From assembly GCF_016862895.1 (NCBI RefSeq), contig NZ_BONV01000033.1:1-64000 (forward strand): DNA of 64,000 nucleotides, given 5' to 3'. The notes beneath the pieces were generated by a model that was not told the origin of the DNA, ran no database searches, and saw only the letters and a list, made by a program, of their open reading frames with translations. This stretch comes from Planotetraspora kaengkrachanensis. Lineage in GTDB: Bacteria; Actinomycetota; Actinomycetes; Streptosporangiales; Streptosporangiaceae. Both the position numbers and the translations under genes were made by a program. Positions 38,410 to 48,169 of this stretch are shown here, piece after piece (position 1 is the first letter of the stretch; each line of letters opens with the position of its first letter).

Positions 38410-39684
38410 TTATGGATGCTTATCCAGACTGATGTCACCTGCGTAGTGACCGGTACCCGCATATTCCGCGCGCCAGACGCCGTCGCCCATTCCGCGAAGC
38501 CGGCTGCTGAACCAGCCGTTCTTGTCGGTCACGGCCGTACCCATCGTGCGCCACACCCCCGAACCGGCGGGCCGGAAGGCCAGTGACACCGACTGCCCCG
38601 CGAACGGCCGGTAGTCCACCCGGCCGAGCGGGTCGACGCGCAGCAGGGTCCCGGTGATGCGGACCTGGTTGTTGACGCTGCGGAGGACGTTCACCCCTTC
38701 GAGCGTGGTCTGCCGCTTCAGAAAGAAGATCGTCCGGTAATTGACGACGTTCCCCTGTGCGTTCCGGGCCGTGGCCGTGACCGTCCACTGACCGCTGGGG
38801 TACCACCTGGACAGCGGCTTCTCCGGCAGGAAGAGCCAGGTCTCCCATTCGGACCGGTCGTTGCCTGCGCCGGGGACCGACGCGGACATCGCACGCATGG
38901 GTCCATGCGGGATGGTGTGGGCGTTCGCGGCGGCCGGAGCACCCGCCGCCGGCGCTGCCGCCGGGGCGCCCAAAGCCTGCGTGGGCGCAGGGACCTTGGC
39001 CGTCGGAGCCTGAGTCGGCATAGGAGCCTTCACCTGGGCAGGGACGTGGCCGGACGTCTGAGCGGGCAACGGCGCGGGGATCTTGGCAGGAGCCTGAGCC
39101 GGCACGGGCGCGGGCACTTTCGCCGGAACCTGAGCGGCAACAGGTGCCTTCACCTGCCCAGGAACCTGAGACGGGACCTGCGCCTGAACCTGCGGCTGAG
39201 CAGGAACGGGCGCCTTCACCTGCGCGGGAACCTGCGAGGAGGCCTGCGCGGGCGCGGGGGCCTGCGCCGGGAACTGGGCCGGAGGTTGCGCGGGAGCTTG
39301 TGCCGCAGGTTGCGCTGGGGCCTGCGCCGGAGCCTGAGCCGGGAACTGGCCATGGGCGGGAGGCTGGGCGGGGACTCCCGGCACGACGTTGCCCGGGGTA
39401 CCGGGATTGGCGGGCGGCTGCACTCCTGGTGACGGTGGAGTTCTGGGACCGCTCGGGGTCACCGGTCCGGTACGGCCGGGCTCGAGGAGAACGGAGACGG
39501 CCGTCGCCCCCCGCGCCATCACCTCGATCACCACCTTGACCGCACCCGTCGGCCCCACGACGGGGGTTCCCGGCTTGACCGTGATGGACCTGATGGCCAG
39601 TTCGTCGGCGGCCGCGGGGGCCGAACCGGCCGCCAACGTAACCGCCATTCCGAGGATAGGCGTCGCAATCAAACGTCTCATCAT
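38410..39684 (-). CDS. Secreted protein with long Pro/Ala/Gln repeat region
   Basis: A 424-residue protein not matched to a known family. Signal peptide MMRRLIATPILGMAVTLAAG with a cut near ADE; a small beta domain to about residue 75; a low-complexity region (~85-290) of PAQ-, PAQVK-, PAQAP- and PAPVPAQ-type repeats; and a C-terminal domain (~305-424) with EWETWLFLPEKPLSRWYPSG and GNVVNYRTIFFLKRQTTLEG, probably beta-sandwich. There is no clear ribosome-binding site; TACGGT lies 8-10 bases before the ATG, so a leaderless start is possible. The layout resembles a cell-wall spanning linker between two folded domains. Its place beside the morphogen-type lanthipeptide suggests, but does not show, a surface role. 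Confidence 0.8.
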   Translation of the reverse strand: MMRRLIATPILGMAVTLAAGSAPAAADELAIRSITVKPGTPVVGPTGAVKVVIEVMARGATAVSVLLEPGRTGPVTPSGPRTPPSPGVQPPANPGTPGNVVPGVPAQPPAHGQFPAQAPAQAPAQPAAQAPAQPPAQFPAQAPAPAQASSQVPAQVKAPVPAQPQVQAQVPSQVPGQVKAPVAAQVPAKVPAPVPAQAPAKIPAPLPAQTSGHVPAQVKAPMPTQAPTAKVPAPTQALGAPAAAPAAGAPAAANAHTIPHGPMRAMSASVPGAGNDRSEWETWLFLPEKPLSRWYPSGQWTVTATARNAQGNVVNYRTIFFLKRQTTLEGVNVLRSVNNQVRITGTLLRVDPLGRVDYRPFAGQSVSLAFRPAGSGVWRTMGTAVTDKNGWFSSRLRGMGDGVWRAEYAGTGHYAGDISLDKHP

Positions 39685-39777
39685 GGCCAGTGACCGTACG
39701 CAGCCGGAGGTAATCCCCCCGCCCCTGACACACACCCCAACGAGCAAAACCCGCCCGTACGCCCCAACCCCCCGGCC

Positions 39778-39948
39778 GTGATCATGCACACATTCGGGAT
39801 CATGGTCGTCAAGCGGCCCAAACTCCATGCGTGATCATGCGCAGGTTCGGCGAGACCAGCGACTGCCTGCGCCTTGGCCTTCCGTGATCATGCACGACTT
39901 CGCGCATCCGGCCACCGGCTGCCCCGACCACGTGGCGTAATCAGATAC
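39778..39948 (+). repeat. Array 4, forward part: three clear units and one degenerate
   Basis: GTGATCATGCAC at 39778, GTGATCATGCGC at 39831, GTGATCATGCAC at 39884 and the decayed GTAATCAGATAC at 39937, all 53 bp apart. The decayed copy in register shows that the spacing is a property of the repeat and not chance. It lies upstream of the secreted-protein gene, which points away. Confidence 0.88.
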
Positions 39949-40034
39949 GCCTCAATCGCTCGGGCCGTACGTCCTTGAAGACGAATGACACCTCCGCGAC
40001 ACGACAAGCCACCGCCTCGGCCCACACCACTCCA

Positions 40035-40192
40035 TTGCATGATCACAAGCGCCATAACCACAGGCCAGGGCTTACTTCTCCGAACCTGTGCATGATCACA
40101 ACAAGGAGAGGCGCCGGTCAGAGCCCGATCTGCGAATCTGTGCATGATCACCACTGATCACCTGGCGACCACCCGGCGATCACCAACGTGTC
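40035..40192 (-). repeat. Array 4, inverted part, with short-period lead-in
   Basis: On the minus strand GTGATCATGCAC begins at 40151 and 40099 and GTGATCATGCAA at 40046; spacings are 52 and 53 bp. Outside it (40152-40192, read on the minus strand) come GGTGATC, GGTGGTC and GGTGATC groups about 11 bp apart, running into the first full unit. Forward and inverted halves of array 4 face each other with no gene between them. Confidence 0.85.
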
Positions 40193-40341
40193 ACGCCAGG
40201 CACATGAGCATTCAAAAGGCTCAGTCGTTTACTCACATTCATGCCTTAAGTGATGGTTTGGCATAGAAATCAACTAAAACGCAAAGAACATCCTGTTTGG
40301 GGGTAACGTGCTGTGGGCACTGCGGAATCGGGGGAGAACGC

Positions 40342-41824
<1,483 letters not shown>

Positions 41825-41835
<11 letters not shown>

Positions 41836-43255
41836 GGGTGAGCGACGTCGCCGGGCGGTGGCCGTACTCGCCCGGTGGTGCCGCGATGCGGCGGATCGCG
41901 TCCTCGAGCACCGCGGGCGGCTGGGTGAACGGCAGCCGCAGGTAGCGCTCCAGCGTCCCCTCCACGCCGAACCACGCGCCGGGCGCGAGCCGTACGCCGT
42001 TGGAGGCCGCGGCCTCCACCACGGACGTCGCGACCGGCGCGCCGAGCCGCACCCACAACGAGCCGCCCCCCGCCGGCACCGTGTAGCTCCAGGAGGGCAA
42101 CTCCTCGCGTAAGGCCGCCACGAGCGCCTCGCGGGACGCTCCCAGGGTGCGGCGGCGCTCGGCACGCGTCTCCTCCATGCGGCCGAACAGGGCGGCGACG
42201 ACGAGCTGGTCGAAGACCGCGCTCGCGATGTCCACCGCGGCCCGCAGCACGGCGAGGCGGCGCACCAGCGCGGCCGTGCCCCGGATCCAGCCGATCCGCA
42301 GGCCGCCCCACCACAGCTTGGACGCGGAGCCGATGCCGATCACCCGGCCGTCCGTGTCGAACGAGGCCAGCGGAGCCCGGGCGCCGACGTCGTCGATGGC
42401 GAGCTCCACCCACGTCTCGTCGACGAGCAGGGTCGTGTCGTACCGCCGGGCGGCCGCCACGAGCTCCGCCCGGTCGCCGTCCGGCATCAGGTGGCCGGTC
42501 GGATTGTGGAAGTCCGGGATGACGTAGGCGAGCCGCGCGGCCGACTGCCGCATCGCGCTGGTGAGCAGGTCCATGTGCCAGCCGTCCGCGGGGATGCCGA
42601 CGGGTACCAGGCGTGCCCCGCGCATGCGGGCGACGTCGAGGATGTGCGGGTAGGTGGGCGACTCGATCAGCACCGGGTCCCCCGGCCCGGACAGCAGCGT
42701 CATGAGCAGGTGGATGGCCTGTTGCGCGCCGGTGGTGACGATGATCTGGTCAGGCCGGGTGGCGAGGCCCCGGCTGCAGTACCTGTCGGCGATGGCCTCC
42801 CGCAGCGTGACCAGGCCGACCGGGTCGTAGCCCGTCCCCAGGGTGTAGCGGTGATAGGCCTGCCCCGCCTCGGCGATCGCCTCGCCGAGGAGGCCGGTCG
42901 CGGACGGTGCCGCGCTGTGCAGCGGAAGCAGGCCGTCGTCGTCCGGCGCGGCGACCCACGGGTTCTCCAGCCCGAGTGCGGCCGGTCCGGGAAGCGTGGT
43001 CCAGCTCCCCGATCCCTGCCGGCTCTCCAGGTAGCCGTCCGCGCGTAGCCGGTCGTACGCCGTAGTCACGGTGGTCCGGCTGACTCCGAGGGCCTCGGCG
43101 AGGTGCCGCTCGGCGGGGACGCGCACCTTCACCGGCAGCCGCCCGTCCAGGATCAGCCCGCGTACGGCTCCCGCCAGCGCCTTGTAGTACGGCCGGGCGC
43201 CGGACGGGACCTCGACGAGTCTCGCCAGCTGGGACGCACTAAGATACCGGTCCAT
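41825..43255 (-). CDS. MocR-type regulator (GntR HTH plus aminotransferase domain)
   Basis: A 476-residue protein. Residues ~20-85 form a GntR winged HTH (RVPAERHLAEALGVSRTTVTTAYDRLRADGYLESRQGSGS, quoted in part), and the rest is a fold-type I aminotransferase domain binding PLP; the Schiff-base Lys lies in GIGSASKLWWGGLRIGW. MocR regulators sense PLP or amino compounds. AGGAAAAG precedes the ATG at 43255. It is divergent from a YczE-type membrane protein gene, a pairing known in Bacillus (yczR/yczE) and common in actinobacteria. Confidence 0.92.
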
Positions 43256-43284
43256 AAGGCCACTTTTCCTGATTGGCTCTTTAT

Positions 43285-43294
43285 TTGCAAGCAA
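43285..43294. promoter_or_regulatory. Short inverted repeat in the MocR/YczE divergent region
   Basis: TTGCAAGCAA (TTGC and GCAA arms) lies between the two divergent starts, which are 51 bp apart. It is a possible MocR site, but it is short and occurs only once. Confidence 0.25.
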
Positions 43295-43306
43295 TTGGCC
43301 CGAAAG

Positions 43307-43924
43307 ATGGAAACCACTATGACGGAGATCTCGCTACCACGGTCAACTTCCCTCTCGTCCAGGCTCGTCCGCCTGTACGCCGGGCTCGTCGTCTACGGCG
43401 CAGGCATCGGGCTGCTCGTGCAGTCCGGGCTCGGGCTCGACCCCTGGGAGGTCTTCCATCAGGGCCTGTCCTTCCGCACCGGCTGGTCGATGGGGTTCTG
43501 CATCAACCTGGTCGGCGCCCTCGTACTGCTCCTGTGGATCCCGTTGCGGCAGCGGCCCGGCCTCGGCACGATCAGCAACGTCCTGATCGTGGGAAGCTGC
43601 GCCGACCTCGTCATGTGGCGCGTCTCCCCGCCGTCCCACCTCGTCGTCGAGTGGGCGTTCCTCCTCGGCGGGATCGTCCTGGTCGCCGCGGCGGGCGGCC
43701 TCTACATCAACGCGGGCTTCGGCCCGGGCCCTCGCGACGGACTGATGACGGGGCTGGCCAAACTGGGCCTTTCCGTCCGGGTCGCCCGCACCCTGATCGA
43801 ACTCACGGTGCTCGCGGCGGGCTGGCTCCTCGGCGGGACCGTCGGCATCGGAACCGTCGTCTTCGCCGTCACCATCGGGCCTCTCACTCAGGTGTTCATG
43901 AAGATGTGGCGGCCCGCCGGGTAG
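43307..43924 (+). CDS. YczE/YyaS/YitT-like membrane protein
   Basis: A 205-residue membrane protein with five or six helices. It matches the YczE family: YAGLVVYGAGIGLLVQSGLG, DPWEVFHQGLS and GFGPGPRDGLMTGLAK. In Bacillus YczE affects surfactin-type product formation at a post-translational level, but the biochemical role is unknown. Starts at 43307 or 43319 are both ATG; neither has a strong ribosome-binding site. It should be controlled by the divergent MocR gene. Confidence 0.85.
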   Translation: METTMTEISLPRSTSLSSRLVRLYAGLVVYGAGIGLLVQSGLGLDPWEVFHQGLSFRTGWSMGFCINLVGALVLLLWIPLRQRPGLGTISNVLIVGSCADLVMWRVSPPSHLVVEWAFLLGGIVLVAAAGGLYINAGFGPGPRDGLMTGLAKLGLSVRVARTLIELTVLAAGWLLGGTVGIGTVVFAVTIGPLTQVFMKMWRPAG

Positions 43925-43934
43925 CCTGGCCCGC

Positions 43935-45689
43935 ATGCTGATCGAGGACTACGCCCTCATCGGGGACATGCAGTCAGCCGCCCTCGTCGGCCGCGACGGA
44001 TCGATCGACTGGCTCTGCCTCCCCCGCTTCGACTCCCCCTCCTGTTTCGCGAAACTCCTCGGCGACGAGTCCAACGGCTTCTGGCGGCTGGCCCCCTCGG
44101 AAGGGCGTACGGCGACCCGGCGGCAGTACGTGAAGGACACGCTGATCCTCGAGACCCTGTGGGAGACCCCCACGGGCACCGTCAAGGTCATCGACTTCAT
44201 GCCGCCCCGCCACGCCAACCCCGATCTGGTCAGGATCGTGGAAGGCGTCTCGGGGACCGTGGAGATGACCGCCGAGATCCGCATCAGGTTCGACTACGGG
44301 CGGATGGTCCCGTGGGTCCGCCGCACCGACGGCGACCTCCACGCCATCGGCGGACCCGACTCCGTCTGGATCCACACCCCCGTCCAGCTGAAGGGCGGCG
44401 GATACCGGCACACCGGAGTCTTCACGGTCACCGCCGGCGAGCAGCTCCCCTTCGTGTTCACCTGGCACCCGTCCCACCAGCCGCGGCCGGAACCCATCGA
44501 CGCCGTCGAGGAGCTCTGCGAGACCAGGCTGATCTGGGAGGACTGGGTCTCCCAGTGCGGCTATACGGGCCCCTGGCGCGACGAGGTCGTCCGCTCGCTC
44601 ATCACCCTCAAGGCGCTCACGTACGGCCCGACCGGCGGCATCGTCGCCGCGCCCACGACCTCGCTGCCCGAGCACATCGGCGGGATCCGCAACTGGGACT
44701 ACCGCTACTGCTGGCTCCGCGACGCCGCCATGACGCTCGACGCGCTGACCGACGCGGGGTACATCGGCGAGGCCGGAGCCTGGCGCGACTGGTTGCTGCG
44801 CGCCGTCGCGGGCCGCCCGGAGGACCTTCAGGTCATGTACGGCGTGGCGGGCGAGAGGCGGCTCCCCGAGCTCACGCTGGGCTGGCTGCGGGGCTACGAG
44901 GACTCCAGGCCGGTGCGGATCGGCAACGGCGCGGCCGACCAGCTCCAGCTCGACGTCTACGGGGAGGTCGTCAACTGCCTCTACCAGGCCCGCAAGAAGG
45001 GCCTGCCGCCCGACGACCACGCCTGGTCCATCGTCCGCAAGCTGCTCGACTTCCTCGAACGCAGCTGGGACCAGCCGGACGAGGGCCTGTGGGAGGTCCG
45101 CGGGCCGCGGCGGCACTTCGTCCATTCCAAGGTCATGGCCTGGGTGGCGGCGGACCGCATGGTGCGGATCGTGGAGGAGCTCGGCCGTACGGGCCCGGTC
45201 GACCGCTGGCGGGCCATGCGCGACCGGATCCACGCCGAGGTCTGCGAGAAGGGCTTCGATCCCGAGCGCGGCACCTTCACCCAGTCGTACGGCTCACGCG
45301 AGCTCGACGCCGCGCTGCTCCTGATCCCGATCGTCGGCTTCCTCCCGCCGGAGGACCCCCGGGTGACCGGAACGATCGAAGCGATCGAGCGCGAGCTGAT
45401 GCCCGACGGCTTCGTGTTGCGTTATCCGATCGCCGACAGCAACCACGTCGACGGCCTCCCCGGCGCCGAGGGCGCGTTCCTCGCCTGCAGCTTCTGGCTG
45501 GCCGAGGCGCTCGCGCTGGTCGGCCGCAAGGACGAGGCCCGGGAGTTGTTCGAGCGGCTGCTCGCGCTGTGCAACGACGTCGGCCTGCTCGCCGAGGAGT
45601 ACGACCCGGTCGAGCGGCGCCAGCTCGGCAACTTCCCGCAGGCGTTCACCCACATCCACCTGGTCCGCACGGCCCAGGCGCTCAGCTAG
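43935..45689 (+). CDS. Glycoside hydrolase family 15 protein (glucoamylase/trehalase type)
   Basis: A 584-residue cytoplasmic enzyme. An N-terminal beta domain (IEDYALIGDMQSAALVGRDG, SIDWLCLPRFDSPS) precedes the (alpha/alpha)6 barrel with GGIRNWDYRYCWLRDAAMTLDAL. The segment LLAEEYDPVERRQLGNFPQAF carries the second catalytic Glu. In mycobacteria and Streptomyces close relatives are trehalases or dextran-type glucosidases; the specificity here is not decidable. TAGCCT lies 7 bases before the ATG, so the start is probably leaderless although it is only 10 bp from the YczE stop. Confidence 0.92.
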   Translation: MLIEDYALIGDMQSAALVGRDGSIDWLCLPRFDSPSCFAKLLGDESNGFWRLAPSEGRTATRRQYVKDTLILETLWETPTGTVKVIDFMPPRHANPDLVRIVEGVSGTVEMTAEIRIRFDYGRMVPWVRRTDGDLHAIGGPDSVWIHTPVQLKGGGYRHTGVFTVTAGEQLPFVFTWHPSHQPRPEPIDAVEELCETRLIWEDWVSQCGYTGPWRDEVVRSLITLKALTYGPTGGIVAAPTTSLPEHIGGIRNWDYRYCWLRDAAMTLDALTDAGYIGEAGAWRDWLLRAVAGRPEDLQVMYGVAGERRLPELTLGWLRGYEDSRPVRIGNGAADQLQLDVYGEVVNCLYQARKKGLPPDDHAWSIVRKLLDFLERSWDQPDEGLWEVRGPRRHFVHSKVMAWVAADRMVRIVEELGRTGPVDRWRAMRDRIHAEVCEKGFDPERGTFTQSYGSRELDAALLLIPIVGFLPPEDPRVTGTIEAIERELMPDGFVLRYPIADSNHVDGLPGAEGAFLACSFWLAEALALVGRKDEARELFERLLALCNDVGLLAEEYDPVERRQLGNFPQAFTHIHLVRTAQALS

Positions 45690-45813
45690 GGCCTGTCTGG
45701 AAGCCAGGGCTGTCCGGAATTGTGATCACATGGCGGGAAAAAGGGTTGTACGGGATCGCGGTCGGTCTGGTAGCTTGCAGCCGACCGCGACACCGCCCGA
45801 GGAGGTGAGACCC

Positions 45814-45867
45814 ATGAACGCTGTATCCACGTGGGTGCTCCCCCTGTCGTCACGGTCGGGCGATTGA
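45814..45867 (+). CDS. 17-codon upstream ORF (leader peptide)
   Basis: MNAVSTWVLPLSSRSGD, preceded by the strong site GAGGAGGTGAG, lies 56 bp before the alpha/beta hydrolase gene in a 234-bp leader. The strong ribosome-binding site and short length suggest a translated leader that controls the downstream gene. A run of Ser codons near the end (TCG TCA CGG TCG) may matter. I do not recognise a riboswitch around it. Not proven to be translated. Confidence 0.5.
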   Translation: MNAVSTWVLPLSSRSGD

Positions 45868-45923
45868 CGTAGGTGTCGCCGGGAGCGCCGCGAAACCAAG
45901 GCACTCCCCGAAAGGCAACACCC

Positions 45924-46688
45924 ATGCACTCTCTGCAGTTCACCGCCGAGTCGCCGTCGAACGGCATGATCGAACGCGACTTCACCGTGGGCGACGTCCC
46001 CGGAGTTCTCTGGTCGCCGGCTTCCGGCGCCGTCCGCGCACCCCTGGTGCTGATGGGCCACGGTGGCGGCAACCACAAGAAGCATCCGGCGATGGCGGGC
46101 CGGGCACACCGCCTGGTGACCGGCTGTGGTTTCCACGTCGCCGTCATCGACGCGCCCGGTCACGGCGACCGGCCGCGCACGGAGCACGACGAGCAGGAGA
46201 TCGCCGCGCTGTTCGAGGCGAGGGCGGCGGGCGAGCCGGAAGGCCCGATCGTCGTGCGCTACAACGCATATTTGGCGGAGATCGCCGTGCCCGAGTGGCA
46301 GGCGACCCTGGACGCCCTCCAGGAACTTCCTGAGATCGGCGCCGACGGGCCGGTCGGCTACTTCGGCATCAACATGGGCACCGCGATCGGGGTGCCGCTT
46401 GTGGCGATCGAACCCAGGATCACGGCCGCGGTCTTCGGCCAGCACTGGCCTGACGTCCTGGCCGAGAAGGCGAAGCGGATCACCATCCCGATCGAGTTCG
46501 ACATGCAGTGGGATGACGAGCACATCCCGCGCGAGGCCGGTCTCGCGCTGTTCGACGCCTTCGCCTCGAAGGAGAAGACGTTGCACGCCAACGCGGGCAG
46601 GCACAAGGAACTGCCCAGGTTCGAGGCCGACAGTGCGGTCCGGTTCTTCGCGCGCCACTTCGGCCGAGAGGTCACCCTGCCGGCCTGA
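45924..46688 (+). CDS. Alpha/beta hydrolase with Asn at the nucleophile position
   Basis: A 254-residue alpha/beta hydrolase of the dienelactone-hydrolase-like type. The oxyanion motif is MGHGGGNHKKH and the nucleophile elbow reads GYFGINMGTAIG, so position 150, normally Ser in G-x-S-M-G, is Asn (codon AAC at 46371-46373). The acid region (EFDMQWDDEHIP) and a late His (GRHKELPRF) are intact. A Ser to Asn change needs one base. The protein may be inactive, may have another function, or the base may be a sequencing error. GAAAGG precedes the ATG. Confidence 0.85.
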   Translation: MHSLQFTAESPSNGMIERDFTVGDVPGVLWSPASGAVRAPLVLMGHGGGNHKKHPAMAGRAHRLVTGCGFHVAVIDAPGHGDRPRTEHDEQEIAALFEARAAGEPEGPIVVRYNAYLAEIAVPEWQATLDALQELPEIGADGPVGYFGINMGTAIGVPLVAIEPRITAAVFGQHWPDVLAEKAKRITIPIEFDMQWDDEHIPREAGLALFDAFASKEKTLHANAGRHKELPRFEADSAVRFFARHFGREVTLPA

Positions 46689-46774
46689 CGCGCGCGGTCG
46701 CGGCGTCCGGCTCGCCGGCCGGGCGCGGCGACCGGCTTGACTGACGCCGACGTCAACGTTTCACGCTGACGGGC

Positions 46775-47164
46775 ATGATCTTCACCCGAGCAGAACTCGA
46801 CTACCTGGCCACGCAGCGCATCGGACGGCTGGCCACCGTCTCGCCCGACGGGCAGGTGCAGAACAACCCGACCAACTTCTTCGTCGACGCCGGCACCGGC
46901 ACGATCGTCATCGGAGGGCACGCGCTGGGGACGTCGAAGAAGTTCAGGAACGTCCAGCAGGGCAGCACGGTCGCGTTCGTCGTTGACGACCTGGCGACGA
47001 TCGACCCGTGGGCGCCCCGCGGCATCGAGATCCGGGGCTCGGCGGTGGCGCTGACGGACCACGAGCCGCCCCTGCCGTACTTCTCGCGGGAGATCATCAG
47101 GATCACACCCGCCAAGATCATCTCTTGGGCGCTGGACGGGCCGCGAGCGAGCCGTACGGTGTGA
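46775..47164 (+). CDS. PPOX-fold (pyridoxamine 5'-phosphate oxidase-like) F420/FMN-binding protein
   Basis: A 129-residue split-barrel protein: AELDYLATQRIGRLATVSPDGQVQNNPTNFFVD at the start and IEIRGSAVALTDHEPP later, typical of the PPOX class used by F420- or FMN-dependent reductases in actinobacteria. It probably works as a dimer. The upstream 86 bp holds TTGAC and GTCAA arms (46737-46741 and 46752-46756). Substrate unknown. Confidence 0.85.
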   Translation: MIFTRAELDYLATQRIGRLATVSPDGQVQNNPTNFFVDAGTGTIVIGGHALGTSKKFRNVQQGSTVAFVVDDLATIDPWAPRGIEIRGSAVALTDHEPPLPYFSREIIRITPAKIISWALDGPRASRTV

Positions 47165-47205
47165 AGTCGTGATCACCCCTGCGGGCGGTCACCGGTCACG
47201 CACGG

Positions 47206-48126
47206 TCAGCCGGACGATCCCGCGATCCTGGCGAGCAGCCGGGCGAACTCCGGGGGCGGCGCCACGACCAGGCGGGTCTGGCCGTCATGGGTGATCAGGT
47301 CGGCCTGGATGCGGGTCAGCCTGCTGCGGTGCCACCAGTAGACGTGCGGGCTGATCCCGTCGTCCCTGGTCTCGAACTCACGCTGGGCGAACAGCCTGAG
47401 CCGCTCGATGGCCCGCACGACGCCGATTCCGGCCACCGGGTGGACGGCCACCGCCCCCCGGTGCGGGAGCACGGCGAGCGCGCCGTCGGACGGCACGAGC
47501 ACGTGGTCGGCCAGGCGGCGCAGGTGCGCGGCGGCGCTCGGCGCGGTCAGGAGCGACACCCGGGTGCCGCCGAGGTCGAGCCATTCGGTCGTGGGCCGCT
47601 CGTCCGCGAGCGCGTTGTCCAGCGCGAGGTCCAGGGCCTCACCCGGGGGGATCGGCCAGCAGAACGCCTCCTCGGGGCGGACCGGCCGGGCGCCGATGGT
47701 GAGCACCTCGATCAGGTCGGCGCTCAGGTGGCGGCCGATGATCCGCGAGGGGTCGGGGATGGCCGGGTCGTCCGCGGCGTGGACCCTCGTGCGCAGCAGC
47801 GGCCGGATGGGCGCGAGGTTGCAGGCGTCGAACGGCTCGCCGGACACGGCGTGGGCCAGGTGTTCCGAGACGAGCATCGGCCAGTCCTCGCGGGCACGCC
47901 GCGCTGCCTCCCTGCGCAGTCCCACGAGGTTGACCACGCGCCCGCTCTCCGGGGTCTCGTCCGTGGCGCCCAGCGTCAGCGAGGTCCCGTCGTCGGCGAA
48001 GACGCAGGTGAACCCCATCGTCTCGGCGACCAGCGCGAGGAGGGAGTCGAGATCGGCATCCTCCGGCGATCTCGACGCGGGGAGATCAGGTTGCGTCCGG
48101 CCCAGCAGTCGCCGCAAGAGTCGCAA
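47206..48126 (-). CDS. Hypothetical protein, 306 residues
   Basis: Not recognised. It has no signal peptide or membrane segment and is rich in Arg and Pro. It opens with MRLLRRLLGRTQPDLPASRS and ends in a short strand-rich segment (YWWHRSRLTRIQADLITHDGQTRLVVAPPPE). The central part, with HLADHVLVPSDGALAVLP-like hydrophobic strands, looks like a globular mixed domain. TTG start preceded by GGAGGG. It lies between the PPOX gene (convergent) and the LD-carboxypeptidase gene (same strand, 43 bp upstream) and may be cotranscribed with the latter. Confidence 0.7.
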   Translation of the reverse strand: MRLLRRLLGRTQPDLPASRSPEDADLDSLLALVAETMGFTCVFADDGTSLTLGATDETPESGRVVNLVGLRREAARRAREDWPMLVSEHLAHAVSGEPFDACNLAPIRPLLRTRVHAADDPAIPDPSRIIGRHLSADLIEVLTIGARPVRPEEAFCWPIPPGEALDLALDNALADERPTTEWLDLGGTRVSLLTAPSAAAHLRRLADHVLVPSDGALAVLPHRGAVAVHPVAGIGVVRAIERLRLFAQREFETRDDGISPHVYWWHRSRLTRIQADLITHDGQTRLVVAPPPEFARLLARIAGSSG

Positions 48127-48169
48127 TGCACCATCCCTCCACCGCTGCCCGGATGATTCCAGGCGGCTT

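Larger units (their letters stand above)
39685..40341. other. 656-bp intergenic region
   Basis: It holds both halves of array 4. The stretch 40193-40341 is AT-richer and carries the promoter of the peptide transporter gene. I see no further gene or RNA in it. Confidence 0.6.

Noticed and set aside
25038-40151. GTGATCATGCAC as a CRP/Crp-Fnr type site
   Set aside because: Those sites need GTG and CAC separated by eight bases (TGTGA-N6-TCACA); here six bases separate them.
43974-45233. 419-residue minus-strand frame opposite the GH15 gene
   Set aside because: Shadow frame; the GH15 signature lies on the other strand.
47165-47205. CGTGATCACC near 47168 as another array unit
   Set aside because: It matches only the first eight bases of the 12-mer and has no neighbour at 53 bp.
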